Numbered from the stretch's first letter, positions 41,711 through 50,508 are shown. The stretch: DNA of 64,000 nt from Flavobacteriales bacterium (GCA_017303755.1 JAFLBS010000004.1:62001-126000), one strand, 5' to 3'. The notes: a model not told the origin generated them from the letters alone. A program made the numbers and translations.

Positions 41711-42379
41711 ATGAATTTTATCTCTGATTTAGAAACCGAACTACGTCAAAATTCCAATCGTGAAACTGCCATTCCGATGGAGAATTACATGAAGAATAAT
41801 TTTACTTTTCTTGGAATCAAAACCGATGAACGAAGAGCGATTCTAAAACGAAACTGTGATCAACATAAGAATGAAATTAAATCCAATTTTAGAACAATTT
41901 CGTGGGAATTATTCAACAAAAAAGAACGCGAATTTCATCAATGTGCTATTGATTTTATTTGCAAAGAAATCAAGAAAAAATATGTTGTTGACGACATTCA
42001 ACTCATTGAAAAAATGCTGATTACTCATTCGTGGTGGGATTCGGTTGATACACTTGCCAAATACTTACTGGGCAATTATTTACTGCAATTTCCGGAGAAA
42101 AAACTCGAAGTAATTGAATCATTTTCTAATTCTGAGAACATGTGGTTGAACCGAAGTGCGATTATTTTTCAACTCGATTATAAAAAAGAAACCGATTTTG
42201 ATTTGCTTAAATCAATTTGCGAACAACACAAACATTCCAACGAATTTTTCATTCAAAAAGCGATTGGTTGGGCATTGCGCGATTACAGTCGGTTCAATCC
42301 GAGTGGAGTTACAAACTACGTCAATTCAACTAATTTGAAACCATTAAGTCAGCGAGAAGCATTGCGGAATATCAAATAA
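41711..42379 (+). CDS. AlkD-like DNA alkylation repair glycosylase
   Basis: 222 aa, all-helical HEAT-like repeats as in AlkC/AlkD. Recognisable segments are MKNNFTFLGIKTDERRAILK, ELFNKKEREFHQCAIDFI, ITHSWWDSVDTLAKYLLG (Trp and Asp of the DNA-binding cleft) and IQKAIGWALRDYSRFNP near the C-terminus. It excises alkylated bases such as N3-methyladenine without flipping them. In operon with the ACP phosphodiesterase gene. Confidence 0.9.
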   Translation: MNFISDLETELRQNSNRETAIPMENYMKNNFTFLGIKTDERRAILKRNCDQHKNEIKSNFRTISWELFNKKEREFHQCAIDFICKEIKKKYVVDDIQLIEKMLITHSWWDSVDTLAKYLLGNYLLQFPEKKLEVIESFSNSENMWLNRSAIIFQLDYKKETDFDLLKSICEQHKHSNEFFIQKAIGWALRDYSRFNPSGVTNYVNSTNLKPLSQREALRNIK

Positions 42380-42407
42380 AAAGGCTGAAAAATTACATTG
42401 CAATTTA

Positions 42408-42426
42408 ATCTGTGAATCTGCGGCAA
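42408..42426. repeat. Half-copy of the AATCTGTGAATCTGCGGC repeat
   Basis: AATCTGTGAATCTGCGGC matches one arm of the hairpin repeats near 24970 and 36441. The partner arm is missing, so it is a decayed copy in the convergent gap before the gene at 42434. Confidence 0.6.
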
Positions 42427-42433
42427 AAACGAA

Positions 42434-43000
42434 TCACTGCATTTCACCCAAAATGGTAGAAAGAACTTCTTTAGTTTGGTCGCCAAAAACTTTGGGAGTT
42501 TTAAAGAAAAATACTTTGTGAACTACTTTTACACTGTTTGTAGTTCCAGATTTTGTAATTGAAATCGTGTAACCTATTTTCCAACTATTATAATCAACTG
42601 AATTAAATTGGGTTGCATTGGACACTGAAAATAGCATGGGTTCTGAAATCAATAATTTTTGAATGAATTGCTGTAACGTAATTTTATCTAATGATTCCGA
42701 TGTGAAATCGATGACTGTAGTATTGGAATCTTTAAACAATAAGTTAATACTTTTTACTATTTCTTTTTTCAAATCATCCGATAAACTGGCATCCGTTAGC
42801 ATTTGAAAATACGAAAATAAGTCTTCTATTTTAGTTTTGGAATTTTCTTGATACGCACTCAAAACGGGTGCAGCAAACTTTTGATTCAAAGTTTGTTGTA
42901 CCACTTTTTTCTCTGAAACACTTTCTTTGTTACCCGCAGATTGTGCTCTTGAAAAAAAACTAACCAATACAATTCCGATAAGTAAAAAATTCTTTGCCAT
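42434..43000 (-). CDS. Secreted protein of unknown function
   Basis: 188 aa from the ATG at 42998-43000 (MAKNFLLIGIVLV), which opens a signal peptide ending SRAQ near residue 20. The rest has mixed helices (about 45-110) and a beta-rich C-terminal third (IGYTISITKSGTTNSVKVVHKVFFF). No recognised domain. It begins 1 base after the stop of the membrane protein gene at 43002, so they form an operon and probably act together in the periplasm. Confidence 0.75.
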   Translation of the reverse strand: MAKNFLLIGIVLVSFFSRAQSAGNKESVSEKKVVQQTLNQKFAAPVLSAYQENSKTKIEDLFSYFQMLTDASLSDDLKKEIVKSINLLFKDSNTTVIDFTSESLDKITLQQFIQKLLISEPMLFSVSNATQFNSVDYNSWKIGYTISITKSGTTNSVKVVHKVFFFKTPKVFGDQTKEVLSTILGEMQ

Positions 43001-43001
43001 C

Positions 43002-43931
43002 TTATTCTTGTTTGATGCGAATGAATTCAATTTTATTCGATGCATCGTTTTTAATTTCTACAATTTTCATCTTTTTGAGTGATTCAGAAGGCACAATCAA
43101 CTTCTGCGAAAACTCGTTTTTATTAAAGAATTCGGCACCTAAATCGTCTTTCAACATCACAATTACTTCCAAATTATCCGATAAAATCTGGTTCAATTGT
43201 TCTTTTCGTGTTTGCCAGTTTTTAATATCCGAAACCATAAACGCTTTGAGCATCATCGCGTAATCATCGGGTTTTAAATCAATTCTTTGTACCGGATTGG
43301 CTACGGGAGCTTTTGGATCTATTGTGACGGTTTTTGGTTCGTAAAACGGACTCTGAATGACCAATTGCGTTTTTGTATCAGGCGAATTTGTCACTTCTAC
43401 TTTTCCTTCATTTACTTTTAATTCGGTTTTCGTCGAATCGCTTACCTGATATACTTTTACTTCTTCGCTGTTGACTTTTTCATTAGTAAATTCATTTTGC
43501 AACTCGATGGTTTGTGCCTCAGGTGTTGTGTTTTTATTATAAATGATAAAACCTGTTATGCCAATTGCTACAATCAATCCTATCAGTAGAATTCCTTTTT
43601 TAGATTTTTTAGTTTCAGATGATGGTTGTGATTCGACAACGATTGTTTTATCCTCAAAAGTAAACTCATCCCAACCCGAATAACCCACAAACTCCGACAA
43701 AATATTGAGCATGTCTTTGCGCGGAATTTTACTATTGCTTTCGGGTTTCAAATGCGTGTAAATCCATTTTTCGCTTATGGTTTGCTTGCATTGCACTTCG
43801 ATTAAACCAATTAAATTCTGAATGTCTTGCGAGCTGAATGTTTTCCAATTTCCTTGAAAAAAAGGATACTGCTCTTGGTATTTCAAAAGCACTTTTTCTT
43901 TTAATCGCTGAAAATAATCCAATTCGGTCAT
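43002..43931 (-). CDS. Single-span membrane protein of unknown function
   Basis: 309 aa. The N-terminal ~90 residues are a soluble helical domain (FQRLKEKVLLKYQEQYPFF, IYTHLKPESNSKIPRKDMLN) on the cytosolic side. There is one membrane helix near 107-125 (GILLIGLIVAIGITGFIIY), then a periplasmic beta-domain with a PEGA/carboxypeptidase-like strand pattern (LVIQSPFYEPKTVTID). It ends in an alpha/beta region. The layout recalls anti-sigma or signalling proteins, but no family is certain. First gene of an operon with the secreted protein at 42434. Confidence 0.75.
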   Translation of the reverse strand: MTELDYFQRLKEKVLLKYQEQYPFFQGNWKTFSSQDIQNLIGLIEVQCKQTISEKWIYTHLKPESNSKIPRKDMLNILSEFVGYSGWDEFTFEDKTIVVESQPSSETKKSKKGILLIGLIVAIGITGFIIYNKNTTPEAQTIELQNEFTNEKVNSEEVKVYQVSDSTKTELKVNEGKVEVTNSPDTKTQLVIQSPFYEPKTVTIDPKAPVANPVQRIDLKPDDYAMMLKAFMVSDIKNWQTRKEQLNQILSDNLEVIVMLKDDLGAEFFNKNEFSQKLIVPSESLKKMKIVEIKNDASNKIEFIRIKQE

Positions 43932-43945
43932 GGTTTAATTCGGTT

Positions 43946-43953
43946 CAAAAATA
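43946..43953 (-). promoter_or_regulatory. -7 element of the 43002-43931 operon
   Basis: Minus-strand TATTTTTG lies 14 bases before the ATG. The divergent + strand gene has its own element at 44069. Confidence 0.5.
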
Positions 43954-44068
43954 CAATTAAGGTGCTCTGCTTCTGCTGAAAACCTACTGTAAAACTGCTG
44001 TAAATGTAGTAAAAAAGTTTACAGTGAGTTGAAAGTGGTTTTGCTAAACGAAAATCTCAACACTGTTC

Positions 44069-44076
44069 TAAGTTTG
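44069..44076 (+). promoter_or_regulatory. -7 element of the 44104 gene
   Basis: TAAGTTTG matches TAnnTTTG, 27 bases before the ATG. An inverted repeat ACTGTAAA ... TTTACAGT (about 43986-44025) lies between the two divergent promoters and could be an operator (inference). Confidence 0.45.
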
Positions 44077-44103
44077 CCTTGTTAAACTTAAAAAAAGAAA
44101 ATT

Positions 44104-44544
44104 ATGAAAATCAAATTCTTAATTATTGCATTATTAATCACTTTTACTTCTGTCGCACAAACAAAGTTAATCGCACACAAAAGTCACAGTGGATTGAAGC
44201 ACTCGTTTTCCAAATTGTATAAAAAAAAATCGCTTGATGGATTTCGTTCCAATTTTGGTTTACCCGGAAGAGCTTCTATTGTAATTGTAGACACCATCAT
44301 TGCAGTGAATAACTCAACCACCATTTTCAAAATGAGAAAATCGAATTCGTGTTATTTATATGGAACCAATTATAAAAATGTAGATAAATCGAATTTCAGT
44401 TCCATCTCAGATACATTGAGTAACGACAAAATTTTCAACAAAAGAAACTCTGTACTGTACATCAAGCAAATGGGTAAAAGAAGCTGCCGAATCAAATTTG
44501 CCAATTCACTTGATGAAGTAGTATTCATTGGTTTCCGTAAATAA
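44104..44544 (+). CDS. Small secreted protein of unknown function
   Basis: 146 aa. Signal peptide 1-19 (TSVAQ). The mature part is basic, with a short hydrophobic-free sequence (HKSHSGLKHSFSKLYKKKSL) and a beta-rich remainder (RSNFGLPGRASIVIVDTIIAV). No family recognised. First gene of a run of four (44104-47951) that end in small or membrane envelope proteins. Confidence 0.7.
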   Translation: MKIKFLIIALLITFTSVAQTKLIAHKSHSGLKHSFSKLYKKKSLDGFRSNFGLPGRASIVIVDTIIAVNNSTTIFKMRKSNSCYLYGTNYKNVDKSNFSSISDTLSNDKIFNKRNSVLYIKQMGKRSCRIKFANSLDEVVFIGFRK

Positions 44545-44553
44545 AACAAATCC

Positions 44554-45765
44554 ATGAAAAAAATTGCTTTCATCATCTATAGAGTACTGCTTGCTTTTGG
44601 GCTTTTAGGGATACTATTCATTCCTTTTTCGTTTCAATACTTTACTTTTCAATCTAAAATAACAACATTTTTATTTGAAAAAAGCATTGTATTCATTACG
44701 AATCAATTGAGTTGGATTCACATCACTAATTCAGAAATTTCATCTGATTCAACGGCTCTTTATGTACTGTTGGTTCTATTGTTTGGTAGTGCTATCATTA
44801 TAGTTAGTGTGACCTCATTCATCAAATCCATTCAAACCAAAGAGTCGTTGCTCATCAAATCCATTCAACTAATAATGACGTATTATCTCTCTGCTGTTCT
44901 TCTAAAATATGGTTGTGATAAACTGTTTAAAGTTCAGTTTTACATGCCCGAACCCAATATATTGTATACACCATTGGGAATGTTGGAAAAAGACATCTTG
45001 TTCTGGAGTACAATGGGAACTTCCTACTCCTACTCTATTTTCATGGGCTTAATGGAAATCATTCCGGCACTAATGCTTTTGCACAACAAAACGAGAGTTT
45101 TAGGATTATTACTACTTTCTGGAGTCATGACCAATGTAGTTTTCATCAATTTTAGTTTTGATATTTCGGTAAAATTATACGCTACGTTTCTATTGTTTCT
45201 GTGTTGGTTGCTGCTTGTACCTTTTTGGTATAAGTTGATGCAGTTTTTCATCTTAAATCAATCAACTGTTCTCTGCGTTTTTAAGGGAAGAGAGATTCTA
45301 AGTTCAACGACTAGAAGATATGGTATTAAGGCAATTGCAATAAGTTATATTTTGATGGAATCCTTTTTTCCTTATTTACAAAATGGCTGTTATAATGACG
45401 ACAATTCGCCTCGAAATCCGTTACACGGTTCGTATGAAGTAACCAAAATCGAAAAGAGTTTGGCTTCCGACGCTTCAATAAATCTGAAAAGAATATTTAT
45501 CCACAGACAGAACTATTTTATTGTTCAATATGCAGATGATAGCATGGAAGATTTTTCTTTAGAAGTTCATCCACTTTTACATCAATTTATTTTAACAAAT
45601 CAAAATGGAGAAACTCATATTGTTGACTATAATTATTCAGAAACATCAAAAATACTAGAACTCAAATCAGTCGATTTAGGAATATCCATAACCTCAAAAT
45701 CAATACCATGGCGAGAACTTCCTCTTTTAAAACCTCTTTTTCATTGGACTGTAGATGAAATTTAA
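44554..45765 (+). CDS. DoxX-like multi-span membrane protein with C-terminal extension
   Basis: 403 aa. Several hydrophobic helices from residue 5 to about 230. One segment (YHLSAVLLKYGCDKLFKVQF ... YSYSIFMGLMEIIPALMLL) follows the DoxX-like pattern of a membrane-embedded oxidoreductase relative, without thiol motifs. After about residue 270 comes a soluble beta-rich domain of about 130 residues (NYFIVQYADDSMEDFSLEVH). I cannot assign a function. It follows the previous gene by 9 bases. Confidence 0.72.
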   Translation: MKKIAFIIYRVLLAFGLLGILFIPFSFQYFTFQSKITTFLFEKSIVFITNQLSWIHITNSEISSDSTALYVLLVLLFGSAIIIVSVTSFIKSIQTKESLLIKSIQLIMTYYLSAVLLKYGCDKLFKVQFYMPEPNILYTPLGMLEKDILFWSTMGTSYSYSIFMGLMEIIPALMLLHNKTRVLGLLLLSGVMTNVVFINFSFDISVKLYATFLLFLCWLLLVPFWYKLMQFFILNQSTVLCVFKGREILSSTTRRYGIKAIAISYILMESFFPYLQNGCYNDDNSPRNPLHGSYEVTKIEKSLASDASINLKRIFIHRQNYFIVQYADDSMEDFSLEVHPLLHQFILTNQNGETHIVDYNYSETSKILELKSVDLGISITSKSIPWRELPLLKPLFHWTVDEI

Positions 45766-45828
45766 TCAAAATCAAACATCCTCACATATATAAAATTCTA
45801 TTAAATAAAACCTTTAAACTTTAAAATT

Positions 45829-46878
45829 ATGAAATCAAAAGTTCACCAATTACACACAAAAACAAATAAAAAAATCATGAGTACAACAAATTTTATCACA
45901 ACCATCGCACTAACAATTGCATTCTTTAATGCAACAACCGCTCAAGTTTCAGGAAACGCCAACTATGCTGAACAAAAAGGAAATGCCAATTACGGTAACG
46001 GAAATTATCAGGTCAATCGAGTAAACACTATTCAAACGACTTCGAGCAGTCAAGACGAAATGGTGTTGGTCATCAAAGGAATTTACAACGAACGCGCCAC
46101 CTCTCAAATTGCTACTTTCAGCATTTTACAATTGGGAAAAACCGCAGAAGAAGCCACGAGTTTGATAGACGAACGCGTGAACAATGTTATGAAAGAATTG
46201 AGTGCTTTTAATAAAGAAATTGAAGTAGCTACCGATATGATTTCGTTTGTTCCTACTTATGATTACGCCATAGAAAAAAAGATTTTCAATCCGAAAACGT
46301 ACAACGAAAAACCATCGGGATTCGAATTAAAAAAGAACATCATCATCAAGTTTAGAGTCAACAATGACTTTGACAAAATTGTAGCCATTTGCGGTAAAAA
46401 CGAAATTTATGATTTGGCTAAAGTCGATTACGTCACGACCAATTTTGATATGGTACGCTTGCAAATGCAAAAAAAAGCCTTGGAGCAATTCAAAGACATG
46501 ATGAACAATTATTCGCTCATTATGAACACCGATTTGAACAAAAAAGAGAAGATTTTACAGGAAGGTTTTAATGTTACGTATCCGATGGAAAGCTACAGAA
46601 GTTATCAAGCCTATTCTCAAGCCAACGCCAATTTTGACCCGAAAAGTGACGTGAATACCATCAAAAAAAACACCACTGAATACTACAACGCAGCATTGGT
46701 AAAAGACCATAATTTTGTTTTCAATGCTGACATTACCGAACCAACCATTCAGGCATTTTATGAAATCACCATACGAATCAAATTAAGAGAAGATCAGTTG
46801 CCCAAAAATACTATTATTAGAAATAATCGTTATTATATTATAACAGCAACTGGTGATGTTAAACCTTTAGTTTTATAA
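45829..46878 (+). CDS. Secreted SIMPL-domain (DUF541) protein
   Basis: 349 aa from the first ATG. A later ATG at 45877 (MSTTNFITTIALTIAFFNAT) would begin a normal signal peptide and is a strong alternative; without a promoter call I cannot choose. The mature part shows the SIMPL pattern: VKGIYNERATSQIATFSILQLGKTAEEATSLIDERVN, then ATDMISFVPTYDYAIEKK. The N-terminal mature segment is Asn/Gly-rich with repeats (GNANYAEQKGNANYGNGNYQ). SIMPL proteins are periplasmic or surface; roles are poorly defined. Confidence 0.78.
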   Translation: MKSKVHQLHTKTNKKIMSTTNFITTIALTIAFFNATTAQVSGNANYAEQKGNANYGNGNYQVNRVNTIQTTSSSQDEMVLVIKGIYNERATSQIATFSILQLGKTAEEATSLIDERVNNVMKELSAFNKEIEVATDMISFVPTYDYAIEKKIFNPKTYNEKPSGFELKKNIIIKFRVNNDFDKIVAICGKNEIYDLAKVDYVTTNFDMVRLQMQKKALEQFKDMMNNYSLIMNTDLNKKEKILQEGFNVTYPMESYRSYQAYSQANANFDPKSDVNTIKKNTTEYYNAALVKDHNFVFNADITEPTIQAFYEITIRIKLREDQLPKNTIIRNNRYYIITATGDVKPLVL

Positions 46879-46886
46879 ATTCTATT

Positions 46887-47951
46887 GTGAAAAAAAGTTT
46901 CATAATTGTAGCCCTTTCATTCCTGTTACTTTTAACAAGTTGCAGGAATGAAACATTACATACGGAAGAAATAATAAGGAAACACAGGCTAAGTTATTTT
47001 CCGCATTGGGATTCAGAGGGCACACCTTTTAAAAAAAACATCTCTTTATACACAAATAAACAAACTGACAGTTGTCTTATCATCATTAAAAACAAAGAAG
47101 AGGACACTATTTTGTGCCATCTTGACAAAAGTATCATCAATGCTGTATCATTAAAATACATAAATAATCGCAATAATTGGATTGTTCAACAACGTGATTA
47201 TGGCACAACAAGTTATGGCGATTCGTTAGGAGAAATTAACAATCAAAATAGAAACCGGTTTCCTCCAGATGTTTATTATATAATCAATCGTAAAAGCAAA
47301 AAATTAGAGCGAATAAAAAGCCTAAATACAAGACAATTCCTAAAAAAAATAACTGATACATATCCTTTCCTCACCAATATCCATCTTGCAGGATTGGAAA
47401 ACAACAATAGCTATGTTTTTAAAGATACTACTGATAACGCTCAAGTTCTTTATGAATTAGAAACGGTCAATAAACTAAAGTACAAGGATGGAGATTATTT
47501 TTTGGAGCCTGAATTCAAAAATGAACACAAGATAGGTCTATACAAAAACAGGATTTATAAGGAAAGCTATGGCGGTTATTATATAACAGGAAAAAAGATA
47601 CATCATGGAAAAAAGGATTGGAATTATGAACTCAGGTACGAGATAATTGTAAACAAATATTATACATTCAGAAGCAAGATTGAACGTTATGGCAACCTTC
47701 CCGGAAATGATATTTTCAAGACAGAAATAGTCGCTTACAATTGTAAATCAAAGACGTCACGATTAATGAAAAGTTTCCCAAAAGACAGTTTATTCGAAGA
47801 TAATGATTTTATACTTAAATCATCCAGAAATGGAAACTACTATATTGAAGCAAGATTTTCACCTGAAATCTACTATCAGTTCGATACAATAAGCTGGAAA
47901 CTGAAAAAAATAGACCATAGCGAATTAACTATTCAGAAACACCACAAATGA
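46887..47951 (+). CDS. Lipoprotein of unknown function, GTG start
   Basis: 354 aa. Start codon GTG at 46887-46889 follows the SIMPL stop by 8 bases; a lipobox TSC lies at residues 18-20 (LLLTSCRN). No known domain; the mature part is Asn/Lys/Tyr-rich with repeated IHLAGLENN-like and YELRYEIIVNKYY-like beta segments. It belongs to the same operon as the SIMPL protein by spacing. Confidence 0.72.
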   Translation: MKKSFIIVALSFLLLLTSCRNETLHTEEIIRKHRLSYFPHWDSEGTPFKKNISLYTNKQTDSCLIIIKNKEEDTILCHLDKSIINAVSLKYINNRNNWIVQQRDYGTTSYGDSLGEINNQNRNRFPPDVYYIINRKSKKLERIKSLNTRQFLKKITDTYPFLTNIHLAGLENNNSYVFKDTTDNAQVLYELETVNKLKYKDGDYFLEPEFKNEHKIGLYKNRIYKESYGGYYITGKKIHHGKKDWNYELRYEIIVNKYYTFRSKIERYGNLPGNDIFKTEIVAYNCKSKTSRLMKSFPKDSLFEDNDFILKSSRNGNYYIEARFSPEIYYQFDTISWKLKKIDHSELTIQKHHK

Positions 47952-47988
47952 TAAGCTTTGATGTGTCCATTTTTTTAAAATAAAAGCT

Positions 47989-47996
47989 ATTTTTGT
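47989..47996 (+). promoter_or_regulatory. -7 element of the ClC gene
   Basis: TATTTTTG lies 18 bases before the ATG at 48015. Confidence 0.5.
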
Positions 47997-48014
47997 AGTC
48001 CAACAGCAAAGAAA

Positions 48015-49835
48015 ATGTCAAACCGGTTTACAGCATCAATCTTATTATTTTTCAGAAAAATATTGCGCCGATTAGAATCGTTGTTCTTCTTGGCAAAAAC
48101 TTTACTATCCGAACGCAATTTTATTTATTTATCGAGTGTTGCGGTTGCCATTTCGTGTGCTTTTGCTGTAATTATCCTGAAAAGTTTTGCCCACAACGTG
48201 TTCATCTTTGCCAATTATGCCAATCAATATTTAAAATTACCTTTTGCCAATAGTATTTTCCCAATTATCGGAATTCTGCTTACCGTTTTTGTCATTCGGA
48301 AATTTCTGGATGGTTCAATCGAAAAAGGAAGTTCTAGAATATTATACGCGGTTGCCAAAAAAGGCGGAATTCTACCCAAAAAACAAATGTATGCTCAAAT
48401 TATTACGAGTTCATTGACCGTTGGTTTGGGTGGTTCGGCCGGATTGGAAAGTCCGATTACCATCACTGGAGCAGCATTTGGTTCTAATTTTGCTCAGAAA
48501 TACAAGCTCTCACAAAAAGACCGTATTTTATTGCTTTCGTGTGGAGTTGCGGCTGGAATTGGTGCCGCGTTCAATGCTCCAATTGCCGGCGTTTTATTTG
48601 CGATTGAAGTCGTTTTAACGGACATCACCATTTCGGCTTTTATTCCGATAATCATTGCTGCAGCGACAGGTGCTTTGGTTTCTAAAATCGTTTTGACACA
48701 AGATATTTTACTGAGTTTTGAACAAGAACAAAATTTCGATTTTCACAATACGCCATATTATATTTTACTCGGAATTTTAGCTGGATTTGTTTCGGTGTTG
48801 CATGCGCGAAATTTTAGAAAAGTCGAACATTATTTCAGCAAATTTAAAACCAACGGTTACCGAAAAGCGCTATTCGGAGCCGGAATTTTAGCAGTTTTGA
48901 TCTTCTTCTTTCCTACTCTATTTGGTGAAGGTTATGAAAGTATCAAAACGCTTTCAACAAGGCATCCTGAAAGTTTATTGGAAAATACGTTGTTGGAAAG
49001 TCATAAAAGCAACGAATGGTTATTATTGATTTTCATTGGAACAACTACTTTACTAAAATCATTCGCAACCGGATTGACATTGGGTTCGGGCGGAAATGGC
49101 GGAAATTTTGCGCCATCGCTTTTTGTAGGTTCATATTTGGGCTTTTTTGTTGCCAAATTCATGCATTTAACTGGAATCAATTCGAATTTACCCATTACCA
49201 ATTTTACGATTGTGGGAATGGCGGGAATTTTAAGTGGATTGTTTCATGCGCCGTTGACTGCTATTTTCCTTATCGGAGAAATAACGGGCGGTTACGATTT
49301 GATGGTTCCTTTGATGATTGTATCGTCAATTAGTTATGCGGTTTCCCGACAATTTGAAAAACATTCAATGGACGTAAAAGCATTAGCTGACAAAGGCGAA
49401 GTATTTACTAGTGATAAAGATAAAAACATCCTTCAGAGCATTGATTTTCTAAAATTAGTACAAACCGATGTTCATACTATCAATTTAGATAAATCGTTAG
49501 AAAATGTCGTGGAACATTTATCGAATTCCAAACAAAATTTGATTCCAGTTCTGGATGAAAAACAAAAACTACTCGGAGTGGTTGATTTTGAAGAAATTCG
49601 CTCTTTCGTTTTTAATCCGTACCGAATAAAATTCACCACTGTCGAAGAAGTGCTCTCACAACCTAAAGAAATTCTATATCACGACGACGGCATGGAAACC
49701 ATTATGGATAAATTTGAATCGTCTGATGAAACGCAACTTCCTGTTATAAAATCAGGTAAATTTTACGGTTTGCTTTCTAAAGTAGATATTCTTGAAGCCT
49801 ACAGAGAGAAATTGAAGGAAATGGTAATTGAATAA
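48015..49835 (+). CDS. ClC-family chloride channel/antiporter with CBS domains
   Basis: 606 aa. Ten or more membrane helices from about 35 to 430. The gating Glu motif appears as GSAGLESPI (Glu near 145), where most bacterial ClC have GREGP; the second signature is GGNGGNFAPSLFVGSYLG. From about 450 to 600 two CBS domains follow (LIPVLDEKQKLLGVVDFEEI, DETQLPVIKSGKFYGLLSKVDIL), which usually bind adenine nucleotides and regulate transport. Whether it is a channel or a Cl-/H+ antiporter is not settled by the motifs. Confidence 0.9.
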   Translation: MSNRFTASILLFFRKILRRLESLFFLAKTLLSERNFIYLSSVAVAISCAFAVIILKSFAHNVFIFANYANQYLKLPFANSIFPIIGILLTVFVIRKFLDGSIEKGSSRILYAVAKKGGILPKKQMYAQIITSSLTVGLGGSAGLESPITITGAAFGSNFAQKYKLSQKDRILLLSCGVAAGIGAAFNAPIAGVLFAIEVVLTDITISAFIPIIIAAATGALVSKIVLTQDILLSFEQEQNFDFHNTPYYILLGILAGFVSVLHARNFRKVEHYFSKFKTNGYRKALFGAGILAVLIFFFPTLFGEGYESIKTLSTRHPESLLENTLLESHKSNEWLLLIFIGTTTLLKSFATGLTLGSGGNGGNFAPSLFVGSYLGFFVAKFMHLTGINSNLPITNFTIVGMAGILSGLFHAPLTAIFLIGEITGGYDLMVPLMIVSSISYAVSRQFEKHSMDVKALADKGEVFTSDKDKNILQSIDFLKLVQTDVHTINLDKSLENVVEHLSNSKQNLIPVLDEKQKLLGVVDFEEIRSFVFNPYRIKFTTVEEVLSQPKEILYHDDGMETIMDKFESSDETQLPVIKSGKFYGLLSKVDILEAYREKLKEMVIE

Positions 49836-49848
49836 AACCTATTTTTTC

Positions 49849-49881
49849 AACCCTTCAAGGGTTTAAAACCCTTGAAGGGTT
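49849..49881. terminator. Perfect 33-bp palindrome acting as two-way terminator
   Basis: Arms AACCCTTCAAGGGTTT and AAACCCTTGAAGGGTT match exactly around one central A. Each arm is itself a palindrome (AACCCTT-C-AAGGGTT), so it can form one long or two short hairpins. It lies between convergent genes ending at 49835 and 49891. Confidence 0.75.
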
Positions 49882-49890
49882 AATTATAAA

Positions 49891-50412
49891 CTACTTCGTT
49901 TTCTCACCCACAAAATAATCATTCGTGCTCTTAAACAACACATTAAACGTAGTTAAACTTCCGTAACATCTGGTGATGTATTGTTGTAATTCCACTTTTT
50001 CGGAGTTATCTAAATTACTTGAATTTATTTTTTGTTCCATTACACGAAGTCGATCTCTAACCATAATTATTTTATTGAAAAAAGTATCGATAGGAACTTC
50101 TTTATTTTGAGTGGGTGTTCCGGGTTCCATTACCAATTTTCCGCCTTTCCATTTATCGGCAATCGGAACAATTTGTGACACATCCGACCATTTTTGTAAT
50201 AGGTTTTTCAAAGTACGTTCTACTTCATAAAAACTTACCGTATCTACCTCATCTTCAACTGCTTCAATTACTTCAAATTCAGAATCAACATCTATAGTTT
50301 CTAATCCGCTTTCAATAAAAGTTACCCAATAATGTTTGGAAGTTACGTTGGTAACCACTCCTAATCCGTGTTCCGGATGCTTAATACGTGAGCCAATGCC
50401 TAAAATATTCAT
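49891..50412 (-). CDS. CarD/Tudor-like protein of unknown function
   Basis: 173 aa. N-terminal ~55 residues look like a small SH3/Tudor-type beta domain (IGSRIKHPEHGLGVVTNVTS), the pattern seen at the start of CarD/TRCF RNA-polymerase-interacting proteins (weak resemblance). A helical region follows (FYEVERTLKNLLQKWSD, KIIMVRDRLRVMEQKIN). Cytosolic. No family is certain. It is divergent from uvrA, with 126 bases between. Confidence 0.75.
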   Translation of the reverse strand: MNILGIGSRIKHPEHGLGVVTNVTSKHYWVTFIESGLETIDVDSEFEVIEAVEDEVDTVSFYEVERTLKNLLQKWSDVSQIVPIADKWKGGKLVMEPGTPTQNKEVPIDTFFNKIIMVRDRLRVMEQKINSSNLDNSEKVELQQYITRCYGSLTTFNVLFKSTNDYFVGEKTK

Positions 50413-50500
50413 GTGTTATTTCAATTTTAATTTTTTCAAATATAGAAATCTTTAACAAAAAACTTCACGCTAGTCTGTATAAAATTTAAGTCTAAAATCG

Positions 50501-50508
50501 TACTTTTG
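50501..50508 (+). promoter_or_regulatory. -7 element of uvrA
   Basis: TACTTTTG matches TAnnTTTG. The longer open frame starting at 50506 lies inside this element, so the ATG at 50539 is the start. No SOS box is obvious upstream. Confidence 0.55.
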
